From an uncultured Selenomonadales bacterium (GTDB lineage: Bacteria > Bacillota > Negativicutes > Acidaminococcales > Acidaminococcaceae): a stretch of 64,000 bases of DNA. Below the pieces are notes generated by a model. That model was given only the letters and a program-made list of their open reading frames with translations. It was not told the origin of the DNA and did not search any database. The translations under genes were made by a program, and so were the position numbers. Of this stretch, positions 27,664 to 36,468 are shown piece by piece. Where the stretch lies: positions 124,001-188,000 of the forward strand of contig OMWZ01000001.1 in NCBI GenBank assembly GCA_900314855.1, written 5' to 3'. Within the stretch, counting starts at the first letter, position 1; each line of letters opens with the position of its first letter.

Positions 27664-28227
27664 TCAGACGGACATGATTTCCTTTTCTTTGGCTTCGATG
27701 ATGGAATCGATGTCCTTCATGAGTTTGTCCGTCAATTTTTGGGCCTTGTCCTGGCCATCCTTGGCGTCGTCCTCCGTAATCGTTTTGGCTTTTTCCGCTT
27801 TTTTGATGCCGTCGATGATATCGCGGCGCATATTCCGGACGGAGACGCGGGCCTCCTCCGTATGTTTGCGGGCCGTCTTGACAAGTTCCTTGCGGCGCTC
27901 TTCCGTCAGCATCGGCATGTTCAGGCGGATGCAGGTGCCGTCGCTGTTCGGCGTCAGGCCCAGGTCCGAGGCCATGATGGCGCGGGACAGGTCCTTGATC
28001 ATGGATTTGTCCCATGGCGTAATGACGATCATACGCGGTTCCGGAACCGTGACATTGGCTACCTGGTTGACCGGTGTCGGCGTCCCGTAGTAATCCACAG
28101 TGACTTTATTCAGCAGGGCCGGCGTAGCACGGCCGGCGCGCAGGCTGGCCAGGTCCTCCTTCAGGTGGGCCGTGACCTTCTTCATTTTTGCTTCATTGGC
28201 AGTTAACAGTTCTTCTACTACAGACAT
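27664..28227 (-). CDS. frr: Ribosome recycling factor
   Basis: Releases ribosomes after termination together with EF-G. The 187 residues match the family from VVEELLTANEAKMKKVTAHL through LRAGRATPALL to the helical C-terminus. The start codon overlaps the pyrH stop by one base, consistent with translational coupling. Confidence 0.98.
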   Translation of the reverse strand: MSVVEELLTANEAKMKKVTAHLKEDLASLRAGRATPALLNKVTVDYYGTPTPVNQVANVTVPEPRMIVITPWDKSMIKDLSRAIMASDLGLTPNSDGTCIRLNMPMLTEERRKELVKTARKHTEEARVSVRNMRRDIIDGIKKAEKAKTITEDDAKDGQDKAQKLTDKLMKDIDSIIEAKEKEIMSV

Positions 28228-28943
28228 TATTGTTCGCCTCCTACGGTAGTTCCCACTACGGTTCCTTGAGCCGCTTTCAAGATATTGCCGGGGGTTTCGA
28301 TATTGAATACGACAATGGGGATATGATTATCCATGCACAAGCTGATGGCCGTCGAGTCCATCACATTTAGATGGCGGCTGATGACATCGATATAGTCGAG
28401 ATGGTCGAATTTCCGGGCGTCTTTGTGGATGGCCGGATCGGAATCATAGACGCCGTCGACGCCGTTTTTGCCCATGAGGATAGCGTCGGCTTCGATTTCC
28501 GCCGCCCGCAGGGCGGCCGTCGTATCCGTCGAGAAATACGGATTGCCGGTCCCGGCCGCGAAAATGACGACACGGGCCTTTTCCAGATGACGGACGGCAC
28601 GGCGCCGGATATAGGGCTCGGCAATCTGCCGCATTTCAATGGCGGTCTGGACCCGAGTCGGCACGCCTAACTGTTCCAAGGCATCCTGCAGCGCCAGGGA
28701 GTTGATGACCGTGGCCAGCATGCCCATGTAGTCAGCCGTGGCGCGGTCCATGCCTTTGTTGGCACCGGACAGGCCGCGCCAGATATTTCCCCCGCCATTG
28801 ACGACGGCGATTTCCAATCCGCTTTCCAACACCTGCTGGATCTGGCGGGCAATCGAATTGACCGTTGCCGGATCGATTCCGAAGCCTTTTTCCCCGGCCA
28901 GCGCCTCACCGCTGAGTTTTAAAACCACACGTTTGTATTTCAC
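28227..28943 (-). CDS. pyrH: UMP kinase
   Basis: Amino-acid-kinase-fold enzyme making UDP. The 238 residues contain KLSGEALAG near the start, [10 protein letters not shown] near 52-61, and [15 protein letters not shown] near 160. GTG 28943 ([15 protein letters not shown]) is the likely start because GGAGGG lies nine bases upstream; the in-frame ATG further up sits beside the promoter and would add an unrelated tail. Confidence 0.95.
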   Translation of the reverse strand: MKYKRVVLKLSGEALAGEKGFGIDPATVNSIARQIQQVLESGLEIAVVNGGGNIWRGLSGANKGMDRATADYMGMLATVINSLALQDALEQLGVPTRVQTAIEMRQIAEPYIRRRAVRHLEKARVVIFAAGTGNPYFSTDTTAALRAAEIEADAILMGKNGVDGVYDSDPAIHKDARKFDHLDYIDVISRHLNVMDSTAISLCMDNHIPIVVFNIETPGNILKAAQGTVVGTTVGGEQ

Positions 28944-29048
28944 GTTCCAAGCCCTCCGATCTGAAGTGTTCCCTATGAAATTATCTGGTCCCCGCGGACG
29001 CGCAAACCATCTTGAAGGACTACAGACACACCCCTTCATGTTGTGTCC

Positions 29049-29077
29049 ATTATAGCACATCCACCGCTACTTGAAAA
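29049..29077 (-). promoter_or_regulatory. Predicted promoter of pyrH-frr
   Basis: On the minus strand TTTTCA (29077-29072), a 17-bp spacer and TATAAT (29054-29049) lie between the tsf terminator and pyrH. This leaves a leader of about 100 nt. Confidence 0.6.
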
Positions 29078-29163
29078 ATGCGGGAGCGTCGATTTCCCGA
29101 TTATTTTGCAAAATCGGCGCGGATCCCGCTTCCCTTTCCTTACCCCGTTTCGGGAAACGGCGT

Positions 29164-29195
29164 AAAAAAGGAGGACACCTTGCGATGTCCTCCTT
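29164..29195 (-). terminator. Terminator of rpsB-tsf
   Basis: A 10-bp perfect stem, AAGGAGGACA with TGTCCTCCTT, closes an 8-base loop (29168-29195) and is followed by a run of T on the minus strand, just after the tsf stop codon. Confidence 0.9.
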
Positions 29196-29206
29196 GGGGT
29201 TCTGCA

Positions 29207-30085
29207 TTACTTCTTGATGAAGGAAGCAACTTCTTCGGCGAAATTTTCCTGTTTCTTTTCGATGCCTTCACCCAGCTGATAACGGGCAAAACGGGCAACT
29301 TCGGCATTGTTTGCCTTCAGCAGCTTCGTGATGCTCATCTTGTTGTCGCGGATGTAGATCTGGTCGACCAGGCAGACTTCTTCGTAGTACTTGTTGATAC
29401 GGCCCAGGATCATCTTTTCGATGATGTTTTCCGGTTTCCCTTCGTTGCGGGCCTGTTCCTTCAGGACTTCCTTTTCATGGTCCAGTTCGGAAGCGGGAAC
29501 TTCGGTACGGTTCAGGTAGGACGGGTTGGCCGCCGCCACCTGCATGGCGATGTTCTTGCCCAGTTCGGCGTCGCCGCCCTTCATATCGACGAGAACGCCA
29601 ATCTTGCCGCCGGCATGGATGTAGCTGTAGACCTTGCCTTCGGCACTTTCATAGCGGACAAAGCGGCGGACGGAAATGTTTTCGCCGATCTTGGCGATCG
29701 CTTCCGTCACGATATCTTTAACAGCCTTACCGTCCATCTGGGAGTCCAGCAGGGTCTCCACGTCCGCCGGATTGGTTTCGGCAACATGTTTGGCAATGGA
29801 AGCGGCCAGGGTCTTGAAGTCTTCGTTGGAGCCGACGAAGTCCGTTTCACAGTTGACTTCGACGATGACACCTACCTTGCCGTCTTCGGAAACGTAGGAA
29901 ACGACAGCGCCTTCCGCCGCGACACGGCCAGCCTTCTTGGCAGCCTTGGAGAGGCCCTTTTCACGCAGATAGTCAATGGCTTTTTCCATATCGCCTTCGG
30001 TGGCGACGAGGGCTTTTTTGCAGTCCATCATACCAGCGCCCGTGCGTTCGCGGAGTTCTTTTACCAATGCAGCAGTAATGTTCAT
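29207..30085 (-). CDS. tsf: Elongation factor Ts
   Basis: Nucleotide exchange factor for EF-Tu. The N-terminal RERTGAGMMDCKKALVAT and the core NCETDFVGSN are family signatures; 292 residues is normal. It follows rpsB after 68 bases and ends in a strong terminator. Confidence 0.98.
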   Translation of the reverse strand: MNITAALVKELRERTGAGMMDCKKALVATEGDMEKAIDYLREKGLSKAAKKAGRVAAEGAVVSYVSEDGKVGVIVEVNCETDFVGSNEDFKTLAASIAKHVAETNPADVETLLDSQMDGKAVKDIVTEAIAKIGENISVRRFVRYESAEGKVYSYIHAGGKIGVLVDMKGGDAELGKNIAMQVAAANPSYLNRTEVPASELDHEKEVLKEQARNEGKPENIIEKMILGRINKYYEEVCLVDQIYIRDNKMSITKLLKANNAEVARFARYQLGEGIEKKQENFAEEVASFIKK

Positions 30086-30153
30086 AGTATACTCTCCTCT
30101 GTCAACTCATGCTTGGGGATATGCGCGGCCCTGTATGCCGGGACCGGCGAGGA

Positions 30154-30885
30154 TTATTCAGCGTCCTTGGCTTCCGGGGCAGCTTCCGTTTCCGCAGTCT
30201 GCTGGCCCTGACGGCCTTCCAGGACGGCATCGGCCATTTTGCCGGCGAGCAGGCGGACGGCACGGATCGCGTCGTCGTTGGCCGGAATGACATAATCGAT
30301 TTCGTCCGGATCGCAGTTGGTATCCACCGTGGCAACGATGGGGATGTGCAGTTTGCGGGCTTCCAGGACAGCAATGTGTTCTTTGCGCGGATCGACGACG
30401 AACATAGCAGCCGGCAGTTTCTTCATGTCTTTGATGCCGCCGAGGTTCTTGTTCAGTTTTTCCATTTCATGGCGCAGGCCCAGGACTTCCTTCTTGGGCA
30501 GTACGTCGAACGTGCCGTCTTCTTCCATCTTTTCCAGCTGGCGCAGGCGGGCGATTCGTTTCTGGATGGTCTTGAAGTTGGTCAGCATGCCGCCGAGCCA
30601 ACGTTCGTTAACATAGAACTGGTTGCAGCGGGTCGCTTCTTCGCGCATCGCTTCCTGTGCCTGTTTCTTCGTGCCGACGAAGAGGATGCTGCCGCCGTTC
30701 TGGGCGGTTTCACGGATGAAGCTGTAGGCTTCGTCCACCTTCTTCACGGTCTTCTGCAGGTCGATGATGTAGATCCCGTTGCGTTCGGTGAAGATGTACT
30801 TTGCCATCTTCGGGTTCCAGCGGCGGGTCTGATGACCAAAATGCACGCCGGCTTCGAGTAACTGTTTCATAGAGATGATTGCCAT
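30154..30885 (-). CDS. rpsB: 30S ribosomal protein S2
   Basis: Small-subunit protein with the S2 signatures [20 protein letters not shown] near the N-terminus and [13 protein letters not shown]-like text ([20 protein letters not shown]) near 185. ATG 30885 ([13 protein letters not shown]) follows AGGAGG; an upstream in-frame start is unlikely because it lies within the leader. Total 243 residues with a glutamate/alanine-rich tail. Confidence 0.98.
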   Translation of the reverse strand: MAIISMKQLLEAGVHFGHQTRRWNPKMAKYIFTERNGIYIIDLQKTVKKVDEAYSFIRETAQNGGSILFVGTKKQAQEAMREEATRCNQFYVNERWLGGMLTNFKTIQKRIARLRQLEKMEEDGTFDVLPKKEVLGLRHEMEKLNKNLGGIKDMKKLPAAMFVVDPRKEHIAVLEARKLHIPIVATVDTNCDPDEIDYVIPANDDAIRAVRLLAGKMADAVLEGRQGQQTAETEAAPEAKDAE

Positions 30886-30989
30886 TTTTACATTCCTCCT
30901 GTTTTTTCCTCCGCAGCCTTCGTCTTTGACCGCACCGCGCACGCGGACAGGCGTCAAATCGGACTGCGTGTGTATTAAACACTTGAAAA

Positions 30990-31018
30990 ATTATAACATA
31001 CCCCTTGCCCGTTGGCAA
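30990..31018 (-). promoter_or_regulatory. Predicted strong promoter of rpsB-tsf
   Basis: TTGCCA (31018-31013), a 17-bp spacer and TATAAT (30995-30990) on the minus strand. The -35 box forms one arm of a 6-bp hairpin (31004-31019) that may also serve as a weak end for thrC transcripts. The leader to rpsB is about 100 nt, long enough for S2 autoregulation. Confidence 0.75.
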
Positions 31019-31045
31019 GCAGTTGTATCCTTTGTTACAAAAATT

Positions 31046-32548
31046 TTAACAGCGGATTTCCAACGTATCCAGGATAGCCGCTGTCATCTGCCCCGGGTCA
31101 ATGACGTCCTGGTGCAGGATCTCGGCTTCCCGCAGCCCTGCCACCTGGGGCGGGACAGGCAGGCCGGTCACGTCATGAAGCGCCTGGGCGGCGGCAAAGG
31201 GATCGTCGTTTCTGGCGAGATCGGCTTTGTTCAGGCCTTCCAGCACGGACTGGCTGAATTTATACGGGCTGGCCGTGGACAAGACGATGGCGTAGGCTTC
31301 ATCGCTGGACAGGAGCCGATATTTTTCCAGGGCGTGCCAGGCGACGGCCGTATGGGGATCCAACACATAGCCATAGTCGTTGAAGACCGTTCCGATGGTA
31401 TCCTTCGTTTCCTGTTCATCCACCCAGAACCCCTGGAACAAATAGCGGATATCGTCTCCCAGGTCCGTCGGTACCTCGTAGACGCCCGTCGTGTTCAATT
31501 GCTCCATCCAGCCTGCCACCAGACTGCCCTTGCCGCCGGTCATATCGTAAAGCAGCCGTTCCAGGTTGCTCGACACGAGGATGTCCATGGACGGCGAAAT
31601 CGTTTTATGGAGTGTCCGATTCCGGTCGTACCGGCCCGTGTTGATGAAGTCCGTCAGGACGTTATTGGCGTTGGAAGCGCAGATGAAGCGCTTGACCGGT
31701 AGGCCCATCTTGCGGGCATAATAGCCGGCCAGGATATCGCCAAAATTGCCCGTAGGCACGCAGAAGAGGACGCTTTCCCCGGGCTGGATACGTTCTGCCG
31801 CCACGGCATCGGCATAAGCGCGAAAATAGTAGACAATCTGCGGAACCAGGCGGCCCCAATTGATGGAGTTGGCCGAAGAGAGAGACCAGCCGTGCCCCCG
31901 GAGCCGCTCTGCCAATTCCCGGTCGTGGAAAATTTCCTTGACGCCGCGCTGGGCGTCGTCAAAATTTCCCTGGATTCCGAAAACTGCCGTGTTCTCCCCT
32001 TCCTGGGTCGTCATCTGCAGCTTCTGGATGGCACTGACCCCTTCTTCGGGATAAAAGACGATGACTTCGGTCCCCGGCACATCGGCAAAGCCTTCCAGGG
32101 CCGCCTTCCCCGTGTCGCCGGAGGTGGCCGCCAGGATGACGATGCGTCCTTCCTCTCCTGCCTTGGCCTGGGCCCGGGTCATCAGATGCGGAAGGATCTG
32201 CAGGGCCATGTCCTTGAAAGCCATGGTCGGACCGTGCCACAGTTCCAGCACGTCGGTGCGGTCTGCCACCTTTTGGAGCACGACAGGCTGCTGGCCGAAT
32301 TTTTCTTCCGTGTAGGCCGCCGTAGCGCAAGCCGCCAGCTCCTCCGGCCGATAATCCGTCAGATACCGGCGCAGGACTGATGCGGCACAGACCGCGTAGG
32401 GTTGGCGGTGCATGGACAGGATTTCATCCATGGTCAAAGTCGGAAAACTCTGGGGGACATAAAGTCCCCCGTCCGGCGCCAAGCCCTCTTTAATGGCATG
32501 GGCGGACGAAATGGGATTGTCTTTGCTGCGCGTGCTGACAAATAACAT
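31046..32548 (-). CDS. thrC: Threonine synthase
   Basis: PLP enzyme converting phosphohomoserine to threonine. The PLP lysine is in MAFKDMA (Lys112), and ATSGDTGKAALEGF near 155-168 binds phosphate. At 500 residues it is the long (E. coli/fungal-like) form. It starts at ATG 32548 after AGGAGG, 27 bases downstream of ybaK. It is unlinked from hom-thrB at the other end of the window. Confidence 0.95.
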   Translation of the reverse strand: MLFVSTRSKDNPISSAHAIKEGLAPDGGLYVPQSFPTLTMDEILSMHRQPYAVCAASVLRRYLTDYRPEELAACATAAYTEEKFGQQPVVLQKVADRTDVLELWHGPTMAFKDMALQILPHLMTRAQAKAGEEGRIVILAATSGDTGKAALEGFADVPGTEVIVFYPEEGVSAIQKLQMTTQEGENTAVFGIQGNFDDAQRGVKEIFHDRELAERLRGHGWSLSSANSINWGRLVPQIVYYFRAYADAVAAERIQPGESVLFCVPTGNFGDILAGYYARKMGLPVKRFICASNANNVLTDFINTGRYDRNRTLHKTISPSMDILVSSNLERLLYDMTGGKGSLVAGWMEQLNTTGVYEVPTDLGDDIRYLFQGFWVDEQETKDTIGTVFNDYGYVLDPHTAVAWHALEKYRLLSSDEAYAIVLSTASPYKFSQSVLEGLNKADLARNDDPFAAAQALHDVTGLPVPPQVAGLREAEILHQDVIDPGQMTAAILDTLEIRC

Positions 32549-32575
32549 GGGTACGGTACCTCCTGTAAGCCTGTC

Positions 32576-33058
32576 TTAGTGGAAAACCAAAGCCGCCAGT
32601 GTGGCCTTTGTCGCTTGGATGATGCCGTCGGGCGCGGCAATGATCTGCATTCCCCGCATGCCGGCGCTGATGGCGATTTCATCATAGGCCGTGCAGCTTT
32701 CATCCAGATAGACCGGGAAGTCTTTTTTGGCCCCCAGGGGTGAGCACCCTCCCCGGATGTAACCCGTCAGGGGTAGCAGCTCCTTCAGGGGCACCAGTTC
32801 GCAGCGTTTGTTGCCGCTGGTCCGCGCCAAGGCCTTTAAATCGAGCTCCCCATTGCCGGGAATCACGGCGAAAATCACACCGCTCTTATCGCCGCGCACA
32901 CAGAGGGTCTTGAACGTCTGTTCCGGCGCCATGCCTACTTCGTGGGCGACATGGACGGCGTCCAAGTGCTCTTCGTCGACCGCGTAGGTTTGCAGGCGGT
33001 ATGGGATTCCCTGCTCATCGAGAATCCGGGCCGCGTTTGTTTTCTTGGTTTTTTTCAC
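32576..33058 (-). CDS. ybaK: Cys-tRNA(Pro)/Cys-tRNA deacylase YbaK
   Basis: INS-superfamily editing factor that hydrolyses Cys-tRNA-Pro, backing up proS. The 160 residues include FAVIPGNGELDLKALARTSG near 86-105, GYIRGGCSPLGAKK and the C-terminal AGMRGMQIIAAPDGII typical of YbaK/EbsC. It sits immediately upstream of thrC and divergent from nadE. Confidence 0.93.
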   Translation of the reverse strand: MKKTKKTNAARILDEQGIPYRLQTYAVDEEHLDAVHVAHEVGMAPEQTFKTLCVRGDKSGVIFAVIPGNGELDLKALARTSGNKRCELVPLKELLPLTGYIRGGCSPLGAKKDFPVYLDESCTAYDEIAISAGMRGMQIIAAPDGIIQATKATLAALVFH

Positions 33059-33142
33059 TCGTGTTCATCCTCTCTTGTAATTGTATAGTTTACCCCATTT
33101 TACGGAATCTGTGTAGTCCCTTTTGGGAAATCCGCCGGGCCG

Positions 33143-33171
33143 TGGCAAAATCGCGGTCCCTTTGCTATAAT
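33143..33171 (+). promoter_or_regulatory. Predicted promoter of nadE
   Basis: TGGCAA (33143-33148), a 17-bp spacer and perfect TATAAT (33166-33171) lie about 45 bases upstream of nadE in the divergent gap with ybaK. The -35 box is a weak match. Confidence 0.55.
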
Positions 33172-33215
33172 GGGAGTGACACGAAAGAATCCATTATAAA
33201 GGAAGGGAAACGGTC

Positions 33216-35132
33216 ATGCCATTGAAACTAGCCTGCGCGCAAATCGAAGTCCTGCCAGGCCGGCCCGACGTGAACAGCCGAAAAATGCTGGATTGGATTG
33301 CCCGCGCCAAACAGGAAGGGGTCGATGTGATCCTGTTCCCGGAAATGGCCATTCCGGGGTACATGATCGGAGACCGATGGGAACAGCCGACCTTTCTGGA
33401 CGATTGCGTCCACTACGGGCAGGAAATCCTTGCGGCTTCCCAAGGCATTACGGTCATTTTCGGCAATGTCGCCGTGGAAAAACGGCGGACCAATACGGAC
33501 GGCCATGTGCGCAAATACAACGCGGCCTTTGTCGCGCAGGACGGCCGGTTTCTGCCGGGCCTGGCCGAACGGGATTTTTGGATTAAAAGTTCTCTCCCGG
33601 CGTACCGGGAATTCGACGATCCCCGCTATTTTACACCGGCGGCGGCGGTCCTGGAGGAAAAGCGCCTGAAGGCTGCCAAAGCGTTCCAGCCAGTGACCCT
33701 GACCGTGCGGGACCGGGAGTATCGTTTCGGCATCTTTCTCTGCGAGGACGGCTGGACGGAGCATTATCGTCTCCAGGTTCCCCGGCTGCTAGTGGGGAAC
33801 GGGGCCCAGTTGCTGTGCAATCTCTCCTGTTCGCCCTTTACGCTTGGCAAGAACGGGAAACGGCACCGTGTTTTCGGCAGCCAGGCCAAGGACCTGCAGA
33901 TTCCCGTCGTATACTGCAACAACACGGGCATCCAGAATAACGGCAAGGATGTCTTTACTTGTGATGGCCAAAGTTGCGTCTACGGACCGGACGGGACGGT
34001 CAAAACGGCGGCGCCCATGTACGAAGAGGAACTGCTCGTCTTTACGTGGGACGAGGGGACGGACCGCATCCGCGCCGCTTCCTACAAAGATGAAATCATT
34101 GCGACGGAAGAGGACGAAGCGGCCATGGTCTACAAGGCCCTCCATTTCGGCCTGACAAGATTCCTCGCCCAGGTCGGCATCGACCGCATGGTCCTCGGCA
34201 TTTCCGGCGGTATCGATTCGGCGGTCGCCGCCGCCCTTTACGCCGATGTCCTGGGGCCCGGCCGGGTCCTTCTCGTCAATATGCCCAGCCAGTACAACTC
34301 GGCCCTGACGAAGACCCTGGCCCAGCAGCTGGCCGAAAATATCGGCGCCAATTATACAGTCGTTCCCATTTCGGACAGCGTCGCCCATACGGTGAATCAA
34401 CTGTATACGCCGATTCACAGCTACCACACGAACCGGGATTTCAAAGTGGAATTGACGGACCTGATGTACCAGAACATCCAAGCACGGGACCGCGGCGCCC
34501 GTCTTTTGGCCGGATTTGCCGCCGCTTACCATGGAGGCTTCAGCTGCAACGCCAATAAAGCGGAACTGTCCGTGGGCTACGGCACGTTTTACGGTGATAT
34601 TGCCGGTGTCCTGGCTCCCCTGGGAGATCTGTGGAAACACCAGGTCTATGCCCTGGGGCGCTACCTGAATGACCAGGTTTATCACAGGGAGGTCATTCCC
34701 CGTGGCATCTTCGACATCAGGCCCAGCGCGGAGTTGTCCCGCGGCCAGACGGTCGGCAACGGCGGCGATCCCCTGGAATACGGATATCACGATTATTTGC
34801 TGCGGGCCTTTGTGGAAAATTGGGACAAAGCCACGCCGCTGGAAATCCTCCAGCACTACCGTGACCAGGACCTGGATCACTTCCTGGGCTGCGAACCGGG
34901 GACCGTGGACCGCTGTTTCCCCAGCAACGCCGCATTCTGCGCCGACTTGGAGCGGTGGTATGGCCTCTTTACAGGCCTCGCCGTGGCGAAACGCATCCAG
35001 GCCCCGCCGGTGCTCGCGCTCAGCCGCCGTGCCTACGGGTACGACTACCGGGAGGCGCAGCTGCCTCCCTATCTGCCCCGCCGCTACAAGGAATTGAAAG
35101 AAGCCCTGCTGCGGCAGGAGCGATTGTTCTGA
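33216..35132 (+). CDS. nadE: Glutamine-dependent NAD+ synthetase
   Basis: Makes NAD+ from deamido-NAD+ with ammonia cut from glutamine. The N-terminal nitrilase domain has the triad Glu43 (FPEMAIPGY), Lys124 (FWIKSSLP) and Cys176 (IFLCEDGW); the C-terminal synthetase domain has the ATP pyrophosphatase loop SGGIDS at 330-335. The length of 638 residues fits the fused enzyme. It starts at ATG 33216 after AAGGAAGGG and ends in a bidirectional terminator. Confidence 0.97.
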   Translation: MPLKLACAQIEVLPGRPDVNSRKMLDWIARAKQEGVDVILFPEMAIPGYMIGDRWEQPTFLDDCVHYGQEILAASQGITVIFGNVAVEKRRTNTDGHVRKYNAAFVAQDGRFLPGLAERDFWIKSSLPAYREFDDPRYFTPAAAVLEEKRLKAAKAFQPVTLTVRDREYRFGIFLCEDGWTEHYRLQVPRLLVGNGAQLLCNLSCSPFTLGKNGKRHRVFGSQAKDLQIPVVYCNNTGIQNNGKDVFTCDGQSCVYGPDGTVKTAAPMYEEELLVFTWDEGTDRIRAASYKDEIIATEEDEAAMVYKALHFGLTRFLAQVGIDRMVLGISGGIDSAVAAALYADVLGPGRVLLVNMPSQYNSALTKTLAQQLAENIGANYTVVPISDSVAHTVNQLYTPIHSYHTNRDFKVELTDLMYQNIQARDRGARLLAGFAAAYHGGFSCNANKAELSVGYGTFYGDIAGVLAPLGDLWKHQVYALGRYLNDQVYHREVIPRGIFDIRPSAELSRGQTVGNGGDPLEYGYHDYLLRAFVENWDKATPLEILQHYRDQDLDHFLGCEPGTVDRCFPSNAAFCADLERWYGLFTGLAVAKRIQAPPVLALSRRAYGYDYREAQLPPYLPRRYKELKEALLRQERLF

Positions 35133-35149
35133 GAAAAGCGGGAAGTAAA

Positions 35150-35190
35150 AAGGACAGCAGCGCTACCGCGCCGCTGTCCTTCTGTTTTTT
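35150..35190. terminator. Bidirectional terminator between nadE and fabK
   Basis: AAGGACAGC pairs with GCTGTCCTT (35150-35181) around a GC-rich loop, with T-rich text on both flanks when read outward, so it can stop nadE (plus) and fabK (minus) transcripts. Confidence 0.85.
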
Positions 35191-35242
35191 GCTTCGTAGT
35201 GTAGTGGGGGTGCCGCCCTTTCCTCTGCCAAGCGGGCCCTTC

Positions 35243-36187
35243 TCACAATTCGATGTCCCTGGCCCTGGCCAAAGTTTCTCTCGCTTCCTGGATGATGCGA
35301 TCTACGACCTCTTGACAGGGCAGGATATCGTTCAGGACGGCCAAACTTTCCCCGACCATGATGCTGCCGTTCACCGTATCGCCCTCTTTCATGCCGATGC
35401 GAGACGTGCCCGTGCCGAGTTCCATCAGCGTTTCCTTCGGGGCCCCGCTGATTTCCGCGGCCAGGTATTTTTCCGTAAAGGCATTTTTCAGGCAGCGCAC
35501 ACCCATGCCGCGGGAATAGCCTGTCACGACATTGTCCGTGTCGACGGCGTGGACAATCATATCCTTTGTCTTTTCGTGGATGGGACATTCCGTCGTCAAC
35601 AGGAACCGAGACCCCATCTGTACGCCATCGGCGCCCATGAGAAGGGCCGCCGCCAAGGCGCGTCCGTCCGCAATACCGCCGGCAGCCAGGACAGGGATAT
35701 CATAGGAATCCCGCAGGACATTTTCCAGGAGGGCCATGATGGAAAGGGTGCCGATGTGACCACCGCCTTCCATGCCTTCAATGACCATGGCGTCGACGCC
35801 GGCCGCCGCGACGCGCCGCGCCAGCTTCACGTTCGGTACAACCGGGATAATCTTGACACCGGCCGCGTGCATCGGCTCGATCCAGGGAACAGGGCTGCCC
35901 GCACCAGTGGTTATGAACGCGACCTTTTCGCGGCACACCAATTCCGCGATTTCTTTCACGTTCGGCGCCATCAGCATCAGGTTGACGCCGAAGGGCTTCG
36001 CGGTCAGGGATTTGGCCTTCCGGATTTCCTCCTCGACCCATTCCGTGGTCCGTCCGCCAGAGCCGATGATGCCGGCCGCGCCGGCGTTGGAAACGGCGGC
36101 CGCCAGCGTACCGTCGCTGGACCAGGCCATTCCGCCCTGGAGAATCGGATATTGGATTCCCATCAATTTCGTGAATTTGTTCTGCAT
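35243..36187 (-). CDS. fabK: Enoyl-ACP reductase II (FabK), FMN-dependent
   Basis: Reduces trans-2-enoyl-ACP in fatty acid elongation. The 314 residues track the FabK flavoprotein closely: YPILQGGMAWSSDG (13-26), FGVNLMLMAPNV, FITTGAGSPVPWI, VIEGMEGGGHIG, and AAGGIADGRALAAALLMGAD. The close relative nitronate monooxygenase is the main alternative, but the EGMExGGHIG motif favours FabK. ATG 36187 has GGGAGG upstream. No other fab gene is adjacent. A 130-nt leader with three hairpins precedes it. Confidence 0.87.
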   Translation of the reverse strand: MQNKFTKLMGIQYPILQGGMAWSSDGTLAAAVSNAGAAGIIGSGGRTTEWVEEEIRKAKSLTAKPFGVNLMLMAPNVKEIAELVCREKVAFITTGAGSPVPWIEPMHAAGVKIIPVVPNVKLARRVAAAGVDAMVIEGMEGGGHIGTLSIMALLENVLRDSYDIPVLAAGGIADGRALAAALLMGADGVQMGSRFLLTTECPIHEKTKDMIVHAVDTDNVVTGYSRGMGVRCLKNAFTEKYLAAEISGAPKETLMELGTGTSRIGMKEGDTVNGSIMVGESLAVLNDILPCQEVVDRIIQEARETLARARDIEL

Positions 36188-36223
36188 GGTAAAACCTCCC
36201 GTCTGTCTGCCAAAATAGCGTGG

Positions 36224-36292
36224 CACCCCCGTTGCCATGGGGTGAGGAAATCTCGTTCCGCCTCGGCTGGAACATATTCGTCCCACCGGGAC
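36224..36292 (-). promoter_or_regulatory. Structured leader of fabK, three successive hairpins
   Basis: Three short stems lie in the leader: GTCCC/GGGAC (36280-36292), GTTCC/GGAAC with inner GCC/GGC (36255-36273), and CACCCC/GGGGTG (36224-36244). A TATAAT at 36320-36315 on the minus strand marks a likely promoter, though its -35 box is poor. Function is inferred; no known riboswitch was recognised. Confidence 0.4.
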
Positions 36293-36419
36293 ATTCACAT
36301 GATTTTTCGCCTTTATTATATACCAGAACCGTTCTTTTCCTCTACTGCATCCGGCTCATTTTTTGTGACATTTTATCAAACTCGTTCAGAAAGTTCAGCT
36401 TCCTGTCCCGTCGAGCGCC

Positions 36420-36446
36420 TTGCGATTCCACCGGATATGGTACAAT
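36420..36446 (+). promoter_or_regulatory. Possible promoter of the exported-protein gene
   Basis: TACAAT (36441-36446) lies about 20 bases upstream of the start codon; TTGCGA (36420-36425) is only 15 bases from it. The leader would be very short, so this is tentative. Confidence 0.35.
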
Positions 36447-36468
36447 AGGAAAAAAGGAGGTACTCATC

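Noticed and set aside
36188-36260. T-box element in the fabK leader
   Set aside because: A GGGTGCCACG stretch resembles the antiterminator but lacks the UGGN bulge, specifier stem and terminator, and fabK is not an amino-acid gene.
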